Of a stretch of 64,000 nucleotides of DNA, positions 1-10,136 are shown in pieces (the first letter of the stretch is position 1; the number at the start of each line of letters is the position of its first letter). The position numbers and the translations under genes were made by a program. The stretch comes from Stictocephala bisonia. Its lineage: Eukaryota; Arthropoda; Insecta; Hemiptera; Membracidae. The stretch covers positions 3,571,229 to 3,635,228 of the forward strand of contig JAQJVL010000002.1 in assembly GCA_035578905.1 (NCBI GenBank), read 5' to 3'. The notes below the pieces were generated by a model. It had not been told where the DNA came from, ran no database searches, and saw nothing but the letters and a program-made list of their open reading frames with translations.

Positions 1-603
1 TAGTTTACCTTACTTTAGGCATGAGAGAATTATTCATGTGTATTCGTGTTGATTGATTTGTTCAGAGACCAGTAGATGAAGTGGTATGAATGATTGATGA
101 AAGACCTCGACTAAGTTAAACAATAAGTTGAAGCCCACTAACGTTAGCAAATTTTACATAACTTGTAGTTTATGCCTTAGTGATTTTGTTGAACTGAAAA
201 TAGTGTCTAATGACACTTTATAAGACGGCCAGTTTTCCTTGTTGTTTAACTACAAGAGAACTTGAAATCAGCTTTCCAAGTCCATTATTGGTTCGTTTGT
301 ATATAAACTTTTCTTATAAGATATGTTATTTTTAATTTATCGTTACATATAGGCCACGTACATCTTAACTGGTTATTTGTGACTTTCTATAAAAGGATAT
401 TCAAACAAAGATTCATTCTAACAGTTTACAATTAAATACACCTTTCCAACAGTTTAAGAGTTTTTATCAGGTCACTGTTTAAGTATATTTTATTACTATT
501 TGAAAAATTAATGTAAAATTTGTAAGGAATACAGACCCAGGTCTTAAATTTTTATATCCCAGAAAAATTACTTTAGTTTTTAAGTTATTAACTAACTCAT
601 CAC
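1..603. other. AT-rich non-coding DNA
   Basis: No open frame of note, no repeat shared with the rest of the window and no RNA-like structure seen. Confidence 0.5.
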
Positions 604-790
604 GATCCTCTTTTAACTAACACTGCGTCCACTCAATGGTGTCCATCAACTTCGACACTACTAGAGAAGTCTGCGGTGTCCGTTTTGGATGGTAATCAGA
701 GTCCGGATTTTGTTTAGTGAAGAGTTAGTTAGTTGAGTGTCCGACTAGTTAGTTAGCTGAAAATCAAACCAATACTACGTGGTTCAAATT
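604..790 (+). repeat. SINE-like family A, internal fragment
   Basis: This stretch matches the middle of a repeat present at least ten more times in the window. Shared words are GCGTCC-CTCAATGG, ACTACTAGAGAAGTCTG, GGTGTCC, TAGCTGAAAATC and ACTACGTGGTTC. The head (AACCCAGCTACTTGGGGACA) and the 3' end (TACGATCGGCGTCTTA-like) are both missing, so it is an old, truncated copy. Confidence 0.75.
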
Positions 791-1516
791 TAACGTGAAT
801 CTGTATGTCCCTCATAATGACACCCACGATCGTAAAACAACTAAAGCTTGACTGAAATGTAACTATAAAAAGGTATTAATGTCCCAAGATAATTTCTCCT
901 TGAATCAAATGTATTGACTGTATCTAAATTAAACTTACAGGGGAACTTGAAAATATAAGAAAATTATAATTTCTCCATGTAGTGACATGTAATAGGTAGA
1001 AATTTGTTTCTTTTCTAAGCTTTAAAATGTATTTTGGACAAAATAAATGTTATGAATATTATATTAGTATTATAAAAGGTTAGAATACAATACCTATAGA
1101 ATACCGTCAGTTAGATATAAATTGCAAAATTTATGTCTCCTCTTGAAAGATTGAATTTAAATTAAGCGTGCTTGACATAAAATATATGTTGACCTTGGAA
1201 ATTACACAGTGTCAACTTAGTTGTAATTTTAAGCCTGCTAATAAAATTTTTGCTTTAAAATAAATCAATTTATTTAAACAAATATTGTCCTAACGCATTA
1301 GTTAGTCAGTGTTCTAGTTTCGAATATTTTATATTTTTTTAAACATTTCATCATATTAGCTACCCATTTTTGCGTACGCTTATAAATCTGAATGGTAAAT
1401 GCATAAAACATGTACAAAGCTTACCCATATAAAAAAATCAATCGTGTTACATTTGGTGAATTTGCCTCCATGTATGATATTTATTAAAACATAATATCAT
1501 AAGTGGATAGTACGTA
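791..1516. other. AT-rich non-coding DNA
   Basis: Long A/T runs and no open frame. Nothing recognised. Confidence 0.45.
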
Positions 1517-1960
1517 TTAAGTTTACGCAAAGGCCTGCTGGCCCATGTAAATTGGTGAATGGAGTAAAAACCAATATAGACTGTGATTTATTTATATCAA
1601 TATTGCATATTTCAATTAATATTACATTGAGTGTTTTCCTTTTATATATGAACTATAAAAACAGCGTCATATTTATTCGTCGTATATGCATAGCTGTTAC
1701 ATAAATATCCAACTAATATTTAATTAAGGCTGTCGTAAAGTTAGTAAAAGTATTGTTAAAAACATAAACTATTGTTTACTCATTTTACATAACGTAGAGA
1801 AGGCGTTATGTACCATTCCAAACCTAATCCTCAATTATAAAATTCTTTTTAGCGACAAATTATTTATGACGCTTTACACATATCATACCTGTATTCTTTA
1901 CTTTTTATTGTTTTTCCTTTTGTTACAGTTGACAATAATAAACATTATTTTGCAACGGTC
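1517..1960 (+). repeat. SINE-like family B, 5'-truncated copy
   Basis: It aligns almost end to end with 2703-3160: AGTTTACGCA, AGGCCTGCT, GGAGTAAAAACCAAT, GACTGTGATTTATTT, TGACGCTTTACACAT and CAGTTGACAATAATAAACAT occur in the same order. It lacks the tRNA-like head of the second copy, so it is a 5'-truncated insertion or an old segmental duplication. No coding frame is present. Confidence 0.8.
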
Positions 1961-2607
1961 GTATATACAAATAAATATTGTATAATTTTTTATATAATAA
2001 TAATAAATATAACATATAGACAAATATTTGTTTAAAAACTGGATCTAAAAATAGATTTTTTCCTCAATTATAAAATTTATTTTATAACAATTCTAATTTA
2101 TACCGTTTGACCTGTTAGGGAACAAAGAATGTATTGTCTCAAAGGAAAACGCCCTTACTTATTCAGTACCTAACAACTCCCAAAGGCAGGTAATGCTTCG
2201 AAAGGATCATTAACACTTTAACTGTATTTGTCCGAATTGCCTTCACATGTTAAAAATATTGATTGGTGATTAAAGATCGTTGAAACAAAGTATTGTTTAA
2301 GGTAATAATTAAAAGCGGTGATTTAGAGATTCCATATTTTATGGGCCTTGTATATTTGATTAAAATAACAAAACCGGTTCAGAAATAATGTGTTTAACAC
2401 GTTTCAAGTTACTTATAGTATCATATAGAATAGTATTTATATAAAGATTTATACAAATAGGTTAGATTGCTACTCATTTGAAATATAAGAACGTTGCGTT
2501 TTGTATAAGCCATGTGTAGTTTTTTATAAAAATTTAAATAAATAATGTTCTTTAAATTAAACAAAATATCTTATAAATTCTAATCTTATAATATGTTTAC
2601 AACATCC
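1961..2607. other. AT-rich non-coding DNA
   Basis: Nothing recognised between the two family B copies. Confidence 0.45.
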
Positions 2608-3160
2608 GGCACGGTGTTTCAGTGGCTAATACGTCGGACTTCGGAAGGCAAGGTCCAAGTTGAGAATATCCAACTGAGCTGACGGTCCGTAGTTAATTCG
2701 TGGAATAAAGTTCACGCACAGGCCTGCTCATGTAAACTGGAATATGGAGTAAAAACCAATTTTGACTGTGATTTATTTGTATCGATATCAAGCCATTGCA
2801 CATTTCAACTACTATTACAATGATTGTTTTACTTTTATAAAAACAGAATCAATTTTATTCTTTATATTTTCATAGCTGTTATATAAAGAGCCAACAAGTG
2901 TTTAATTAAGGTTGTCGTAAGTTAGTAATTGTCACGTCAAATACATAAAATATTATGGACATAAATTATTTTTTATTCCTTTTTTATAACCTACAGAAGG
3001 TTTTAGGTTTACTATGTCACATTTCTAATCCTTAAACATAAAATCGGTTTTTAGTGACAACATATTTTTGACGCTTTACACATGTTATACCTGTATTATT
3101 TAGTTTTTATTTTTCCTTTTTTTACAGTTGACAATAATAAACATTATGTTGCAACGATCA
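2608..3160 (+). repeat. SINE-like family B with tRNA-like head
   Basis: The first ~70 bases resemble a decayed tRNA-derived Pol III promoter: an A-box-like TTTCAGTGGCTAATACG, then GGTCCAAGTTGAG in the B-box position. The body (AATTCGTGGAATAAAGTTCACGCACAGGCCTG onward, 2695-3160) is shared with 1517-1960 and, in shorter form, with 33978-34135, 53485-53590 and 59745-59890. The recurring join of a tRNA-like head to the same body is what a SINE shows. No target-site duplication is visible. Confidence 0.65.
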
Positions 3161-3289
3161 TCAAATATGTAATTTATATCTCCATATATGCATTCTGATC
3201 AGTCACACACTCACATAAGGTTTTCATTCACACAAGTATCTAATAGATATTTTCGCAACTCAGCCTCTAGACTGGTTACGAATAAAGCT

Positions 3290-3460
3290 CATTTGATAAG
3301 AGGCCGTTTCAATTGGTTCTTAGAGGTTTGTTTGTCTTGGTAATCAAGGATTCGAACTCCTGTCAATGTAGATAAGCATTCTGCCGTGGCAGGTGGCCCC
3401 CACCCTTGTCTCGAATCCATGGAATTCCCCACCCTGTGTTAGCTTGAAGAATATACAATA
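3290..3460 (-). repeat. Possible degraded tRNA-derived SINE
   Basis: On the minus strand, GAGTTCGAATCC (complement near 3351) is an excellent B box. A GC-richer stretch follows it on the plus strand (GGCAGGTGGCCCCCACCC). The A box is poor and no tail or target duplication was found, so this may be a pseudo-tRNA or chance. Confidence 0.35.
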
Positions 3461-4069
3461 CACGGTAGTATCCAGACTGTAGAGGCAATAAAGATTAAAC
3501 AACTCTAGTTGTACTCTTACACGACTCTATAATTTAGTTTAGCTACATTCATGCTGTTTAAAAAAAAAAAGACTAGATAACCTGTTGAAATTGTTTATGT
3601 TGGAAAAAGCTCCCTATAGAACAAAATTGTATGATGACAATGGATCATTAACTTAATTTCTCAAGTGCAAAACTTAGATAAATTGCGTAGTAAAAATAAG
3701 CCTCTTAAACTTGGAGCGAATAATTTTATTTGCAACTTTGTAACTTTGTTGATTTAACCTCTTGTAATGAACTGAGTATTTTATTGGCTACCATTTTAAA
3801 ACTATAGATTAAAATGGTTTCTATAGAATATAACTAGTAAAATATAGTATGTATAATATTATTTATATTAAGTTGATTAAAATATACACATGAGACTGCC
3901 TTGTACATATAAAATGGTTATGTATGGCCAAATTTACAAAGTATGTAGACAAAATCTGCTAACTAAGATTGCTGTAAACTAGTTATTCAGTATGTTTAAT
4001 AACACACATAAATACATACATATTATTACGTTAATTGATAGTACTGACTCCGTTGGTTTCTTGCGCCTA
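3461..4069. other. AT-rich non-coding DNA
   Basis: Nothing recognised. Confidence 0.4.
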
Positions 4070-4145
4070 AATGTCGGCTCGTAGTTTAATTCAACATTCA
4101 ATTTGATAGGATCACAAACAGGCTCATCGTAAATTGGACCGGTAC
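4070..4145 (+). repeat. Degenerate family B fragment
   Basis: CGTAGTTTAATTC, then CACAAACAGGCTCAT and GTAAATTGGA, follow the order of the head-body junction of family B at 2690-2745. It is short and diverged. Confidence 0.35.
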
Positions 4146-4887
4146 GGAATTAATGGGTCTAGTTCACTTTGAACTGTAGATACTTTTACCCTAACCTTTT
4201 TATAGAATTCTCATTTGGGGAGGTGATAACTTCCGAACAAATTACGTACTTCGTTTACATAAGAAAGTATCATATTTTCAGATAAAATAATAGATAATCT
4301 TGAAAACCACTTTTCAAGAATACAATGTTTAACATTTTCCTGTATTTCTATTTACAAGCCATAATTTTTTACAATAAGAAATTTCATATTCTTACATAAA
4401 ATCAGACTTTTTCTAAATACACATTTCGACAAAGAGAAAATATTCCCATCCCTCAACACAGTACCTATTTATTTCGAAACAAATCTTAAATTTAACTGCA
4501 TTCTCTTCTAGGATGTTTTCTTTTATTTTTTTATTATTATTTTTTTAGATTCAAGGATAAATTAAAGAAGCATCTTATTAACAAAACGTTTTACACTGTC
4601 CATAAATGTGGTAGTATGAATGAGCACAGACTTGTTTATTGTTTACTTTTCCAATGAAGTAAATATAACCTAAATAAAACAAATACTTTTGTTGGAATTG
4701 ATTATTGTACTGTTTGTATTTTTAACATTAGCTAATGCAGAAACCTTTGTTATAGTAATAAATTATTCTTGACATTATAAAACAATAGTAAAAGTGTTGT
4801 TTGAAAGTTATTTATTAGCATTGGATTGTTCATGATATGTAGATCATATTTGGAGATTTCCAATGCTTGAGTGTTTAAGAAACAAAC
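4146..4887. other. AT-rich non-coding DNA
   Basis: Nothing recognised. Confidence 0.4.
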
Positions 4888-4935
4888 ACAACGTTTCGAC
4901 TTGTATAACAAACACTTTCCCCGTCTTCAGGTGTA
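4888..4935 (-). other. CTGAAGACGG...CGAAACG motif, possible retroelement terminus
   Basis: On the minus strand CTGAAGACGGGG is followed 24 bases later by CGAAACGTTG. A similar word pair (CTTGAAAAAGG...CGAAACG) lies in both arms of the inverted-repeat element at 42984-44158. From memory, such pairs occur near the ends of Penelope-type and other GIY-YIG retroelements. No coding remnant was seen next to it here. Confidence 0.25.
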
Positions 4936-4949
4936 CTTACTAACTTAGC

Positions 4950-5919
4950 CTACATCTAAAATATTTTTTTCCTTAACCCATACTAAATCAGAAAAAACTT
5001 AATAAAGATTCTGGATAAAAGACTCATGCTAGATACTAAAAATTACTGTTGAAAGTCAAAAGTTCTTAAAAAACCATCATACATATTTATACAACATATA
5101 ATACACAATACGAAATACAAAAGAAATTCAAAATATGAGATCAGTGAACAAAAACACACAGCAAGTTAATAAATAGACCAAATCCTCAATGACATATACA
5201 AAAATAAATGCAAAATATGAAAAAAGTCAACAGAGCATAGGTCAGGTTTTTGAAAGATAAACCGACAAAATATTCAATCAGTAAAAGGTAAAACACGATC
5301 ACCTCAATTGACAAACGTTTAGAAACTATCTTCGGATATATTTATAGTTCAAACATTATTATTTAATATTTTATCTGTTTTATCTTCTTACTCTTAATAA
5401 ACCTTTAATTTATTTAGTAAGTTAAAATTAATATGTTTTAAGTATAATTGTTTACAATTGACTCAGATTTATGGACAATCTTGGATGTAATTAGAATTAA
5501 CGTAATTGATATCGAATAGTTTCTATTAAAATATAATGTATAGACTATGAAGAACTTGTCCATTACAAATACTGGAATCTGACAAATTTCCACCGAAAGA
5601 ACCACGGAAGACCTGATATATTATTCATTCGGAATAACCCACTTTAGTATATTTATTGGGGCTGTCTCTGCAATGGCTAGGGAATTGTCTCTTCTAGACA
5701 TAAATAATACATTTTACGAATATATTGAAGCTTGCTATCTATCCTAAACCCACCTATAAATAGTATTACAATTAGTGATTGACTCTTTGCAATGAATGTA
5801 TTACAAGATACTTACTCGTAATTTCAATAAATATAATAAGGAAAAAGATCTTATTGAACAAAACTAAATATAATTACAGCATGAACATTGATTTTTCAAG
5901 TAATCTGTTTTCAGTTGGG
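4950..5919. other. AT-rich non-coding DNA
   Basis: No frame, array or family member recognised. Confidence 0.4.
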
Positions 5920-5955
5920 AATTAAATATTGATCATTTTAGATCAATATTTAATT
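5920..5955. repeat. Hairpin, 15-bp arms, 6-nt loop
   Basis: AATTAAATATTGATC at 5920-5934 is the exact reverse complement of GATCAATATTTAATT at 5941-5955. The intervening loop is ATTTTA. No T-run or promoter gives it a clear role. Confidence 0.8.
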
Positions 5956-6234
5956 TACAATTATTTATCAAAATGAAAATTTATTACGATAAAATTTATA
6001 AGACACATTGTATTTGAACTAATGATGGTTTGATCTGTAATTCAAACGAATTAAATGATGAGCCTTATTTAAATACTTCGTAATTAACCTTTTCATGAGA
6101 TTTATAATTTCTAAATATAAAACTCATTGTATTGCTAACTAAATAGATATTGAACATTGATCAGTCAACAGCCTAAAAGATAACAGAATCGTCATAACTG
6201 AGTTAATATGATTTCCCAACAAATCATGATAAAG

Positions 6235-6301
6235 ATTTATCATGTATATACATTAATATATATTGTTATACAATATATATTAATGTATATACATGATAAA
6301 T
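6235..6301. repeat. Perfect AT palindrome, 32-bp arms, 3-nt loop
   Basis: Bases 6235-6266 are the exact reverse complement of 6270-6301, with TAT between. The shorter word AATCATG also recurs on both sides (6222, 6307). The 88-residue open frame crossing it simply reads through the palindrome and is not credible as a gene. Confidence 0.95.
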
Positions 6302-7172
6302 TAACAATCATGCAGTCAACAACAATTAACAAACAACAAACAATTAACAATAATGCAGTCGATAAAGCTACTTTATTTGACATATCTTATGAATTAGCTG
6401 ATGTTCTATGTTATAAACTTTATGTTTATATTCGTGTATGCAAAGTCAGTGGTGGAAGAGGTGACGGAAAATAAAGAGTTACTTATCCAATTTTCCAGTG
6501 CTCGCACTCAGTTACACTTCATTTCCCCAGATAATCTCTTTATGTTGTGTGTCTGTATTCCACTTCATTCGTGTAGTAAAGTGTTTTAAGACAGTTTTTT
6601 TTTTTTAATACTTTCTGCAGTGTGTTTACAGTTATGTTTGACGTGATATTTTTCCTACTAAATCCATAATTTGTTTGTTTACTGCTACAGTTTTAAAAAT
6701 ATGCAGAAAAACACGGTATGTTAAAAAAGATTTTACTATCATAAAATAATGAAAAATGTGTTTTATGCATTTTACACCATGAAATGTTATATAAATAGCT
6801 TGAAATATATACATTTGTTAACTAATAATAATATTTCGTTAAATATGTAGTTTGATTTTGTATTCTTATAGTTTATTGCTTATTATATTCTTATTTTATA
6901 CATAGAAAAGAGTGAAAGATAGACATGAAAAAAAGTTCATTTATTTGTATTTAATTGTTTATTTATTCATTTAGCCGATGATTTAAGGAATATAAATACT
7001 GGACATTTAGATGAAAAAAGACATATATGTAATAAAAATTCCATCAATAGTACAGTTTTACTTGCCTTCATAAATCCTGCTCTTACACTTGTTGAATATC
7101 ACAGAATCAAATAGACAACTAACTTTGGGAGAAAATAGTGACTTAATATTTATCAGACAGCAATAATATATT
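6302..7172. other. AT-rich non-coding DNA
   Basis: The short frames at 6401-6589 and 6632-6814 show no protein-like composition. Nothing else recognised. Confidence 0.4.
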
Positions 7173-7522
7173 GGGACCTTTTCAATTAATTCACTACTAC
7201 TACTTTTTCCGTTACTTCATAACCACTATTTGTTTATTGCAACTACGGTTAGGTTAAGTTAGGTTAGATTAGGTGGCTACTAAATTTGATCACAAAGTGG
7301 TAAATCCAATGATTGACTTACCGACGAATGCGCTCTCCGTGTGTTGGTTGTTGTAAAGCGATAGGATAAGGCCAGCGATATCAGATTCCTGGCGGATAAG
7401 GAATACCGGCATAAGGACGTAAAAATGATTGGGGAACAGTTATTAGAGCAATAGAATATTCAATTGGTAGTGAATTAACGGAAAATTAAAAAAAATTATT
7501 GGTAGTTAATTAACAGGAAAGA
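7173..7522 (-). mobile_element. MITE family C, copy 1 (inverted)
   Basis: It begins GGGACCTTTTCAATTAATTCAC and ends TAATTAACAGGAAAGA, so the ends are inverted copies of one another. Both ends carry extra subterminal copies of TTTTCCGTTA or its complement. The inside (TTGCAACTACGGTTAGG, TCACAAAGTGGTAAATCCAATGATTGA, GCGATAGGATAAGGCCAGCGATATC) matches copies at 39803 and 54742 in reverse. There is no coding capacity, so it is non-autonomous. It contains GGTTAGGTTAAGTTAGG, an insect-telomere-like word. A MULE, hAT or P-like source is possible from the copy-3 target duplication; I cannot decide. Confidence 0.75.
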
Positions 7523-8869
7523 TACATAAACTGCTCTAGATTAAGCATTTTTAACCATAATAATGTAAATATATATTTATGCCTACAGATAAAAAATATA
7601 AAACGAAATTATAAAATTATATATTTATAAATAATAAGATACTTAACAAAGTAATAAACACATTCAGTACGATTTAAGTTGTTCCTCTCTCTAGATGCTT
7701 CTTCTGAACGGGTAAAATTAACATACAGATCCTTATTTTAATACACATCCCTATAAGTTCATGCCTATAAGTAACCCTTTATCTGATCAATGTTTTCAGT
7801 AATTGATATCCGATTCCCCAAAAGAGTTCGTGTTTTAGGAAATGAATAAGTTACATTTTATGAAATACGATAAAAATGTCAAATAAAGCTATTTGTAATA
7901 TAACTATTTTTAATATTATTACAGAGGAAATAAAAATTGTTATTTACATATAAACAGGGACGTTCAGTCTACAGTACATCGAGATGTGTTTATTAAACAT
8001 ATTTCTTTTATAAATAAAAAAGATCATGTATAATAAAATATCAACTAAGCCTTCAGTTACTTACTTGTTCTGACAAACAGTGGTACTTTGAATTTTTACA
8101 TAAATAGTTTTATAAGAATTCTTTAAGTTAATCTAGTCGGAACAACTTGCTCTTTTTGGTTGTTTATGATACCTTGAACTTTCGTTCCCCGAGAATCAAG
8201 AATGTTCGGACTAGTATTTTGAAATCATTTTATTTGCTAAGTATCCTGGTTTATATATTGCCCTTGTAATTTGTTCAGACCCTTATCTACGTCTACAATC
8301 TATGTCATGTACAGATTGTATCACTATTGAATGAAAAAAGGTGTCGTAACTTTCAAATGGTCGGTCATAAAATGGTGAAGTATGGCCGAATTAAATTTTT
8401 AAGCTTTATATACGATAATTTAATGTGGAATTTAAACATACATTTTTTGTGTTTTTAAAAGTGTCCAAAAATATACAAGCTAAAATTTTAAGTCTCATAA
8501 TCATACATATTATAATATTTTTTGGAATATATATTTTTTTAATTAATCAAACGTAATTTCTTTATTTGATCCTTATTGCTAACACACCATAATTTTAGAC
8601 CAGTACATAGTAAATTGTTAGACCCTGTTAACTACATATTCTATGGTTTTATATTAAAGTGATCTTGCTCATTATTAGTACAGTAAATATAATACACTTC
8701 CTATTTAGTAATGTATCCTTGAACAGTACACACACACTATACACAACATCATGTGGAATTTGAAGTGTCTAAATAAATACGAAGATATGTTTATTTCAAA
8801 AATGCCATAGTTATCTGAGGGGTCCAACACAAAATATAGTTAATGGCACAAAAAGAAAGGAAAAGGAAG
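7523..8869. other. AT-rich non-coding DNA
   Basis: Nothing recognised over 1.3 kb. Confidence 0.4.
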
Positions 8870-9042
8870 TATATAAGTGTTTAAACGGAAGTGGGATTCA
8901 GCTAAAGTGAAAAACACCGGAAAAACTGTTACAGGCTTACTCTGGGGTTGTTGTCAAAAACATTCCAGCTAAATAAACTCTAACCTATCTTGTTGAAGAG
9001 CGTTGTTACTTCTTAAAAAAAAATAAATAAATAAATAATAAT
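8870..9042 (+). repeat. Possible SINE/LINE 3' end with A-rich tail
   Basis: A block less AT-rich than its surroundings (8880-9005) is followed by AAAAAAAAATAAATAAATAA and AATAATAATAAC at 9017-9044, the shape of a retroposed 3' end. No Pol III boxes or target duplication were found. Confidence 0.25.
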
Positions 9043-9644
9043 AACTTTAAATATAGGCACCTGAGCATTTTTGAAAACATTTATGTTCAAATGATTTATA
9101 ATAAATTAATTATGAGACCAGTATAATATTTTACAGATAAAAATATGAATTCAATAAATTACTTTCTTGTTAAATTGAAATTCATCTTTTTAGCTACAAA
9201 GAATTTAATCAAATAAAGAGTATTATGATTTGTAAATTATGTAATAATCTAGAAAGTACTTGTGAAATACAGATGACCTCTATAAATAATTAAAAAGACT
9301 ATGGATCATATAGAAATATATTTTTGAACTTAGTTTTAGTACTTGTTAAGTTTCCATAAATAATTTCAAAAAACTAGTTGGTTAGTAATAATTTTATTTT
9401 TCTTTACTATAATTAATAGTAAGTGAACATACTATTAGGATAGTTTACTTTCACTAGATTGTCAATACATAACCTGACAAGAGTAACAAATTTAAACTTT
9501 CTGACGTTTTCCATGCTTTTTACTAATGCTATAGATCAGATTATTATTTTGGTATTGATGTGCATCTAGATAATGATGTCCATTATAAGTTGCATTTAAG
9601 AAAAAAATTGTTTTTGTAAAGGTTTGCATATTTTCCAAAAATAC
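9043..9644. other. AT-rich non-coding DNA
   Basis: Nothing recognised before the LINE. The frame on the minus strand at 9492-9701 only crosses the junction. Confidence 0.4.
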
Positions 9645-9649
9645 TATGT

Positions 9650-10013
9650 GGGAGCGGCCCTTGGAGTGGAGGTGAAGAAGACGGACATCGCCGCTGTACA
9701 CCGTGTACCGTCATACAGAAACGTCCGGGAACCATCTGTTATCGTCCAGTTCACGGCCAGGTGGATCAAGGAGCAGTGGATAGCAAAGTTCCGGCAGAAG
9801 AAGAATCTGACAGCTCGAGATATCAACCAGCACTTCCCAGCTCAACGTGTGTTTGTCAACGACCATCTCTTGCCGGAAAATAAGCAGTTCCTGTCCAAGC
9901 TCAAGCAGAAGGGAAGAGAACTCGACTACAAATTCGTCTGGTGCCGGGACGGAAAATTCTTCGCCAGGAAAGCCGAGGGTCAGCCAGTGAAAAAGATTTA
10001 TACGAAAAAGTGA
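9650..10013 (+). pseudogene. LINE ORF1 C-terminal fragment
   Basis: About 120 residues remain of the first ORF of the LINE, the nucleic-acid-binding chaperone that coats retrotransposon RNA. The order of motifs is typical of insect ORF1 C-terminal domains: DIAAVHRVPS, then SVIVQFTARWIKEQWI, LTARDIN, VFVNDHLLPENK and FVWCRDGKFFARK, ending at a TGA at 10011. The N-terminal coiled coil and any zinc knuckles are missing, so this is 5' truncation. An upstream ATG at 9624 lies outside the recognisable protein and is probably flanking DNA. The base composition is much richer in G and C than that of most of ORF2. Confidence 0.8.
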
Positions 10014-10043
10014 AAGATAACACTTATGAGGACATGGAAAAAC

Positions 10044-10082
10044 TCAGTTAGACCTGTAAGTTCTCAGTTAGACCTGTAAGTC
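10044..10082 (+). repeat. 19-20-bp direct duplication in the LINE inter-ORF gap
   Basis: CTCAGTTAGACCTGTAAGT occurs twice head to tail between ORF1 and ORF2. It is probably a local slippage product. Confidence 0.8.
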
Positions 10083-10136
10083 ACCTCTTAAAATGCCTAG
10101 GCATGTTCGTTATATTAAATTACCTACTATAATTAT

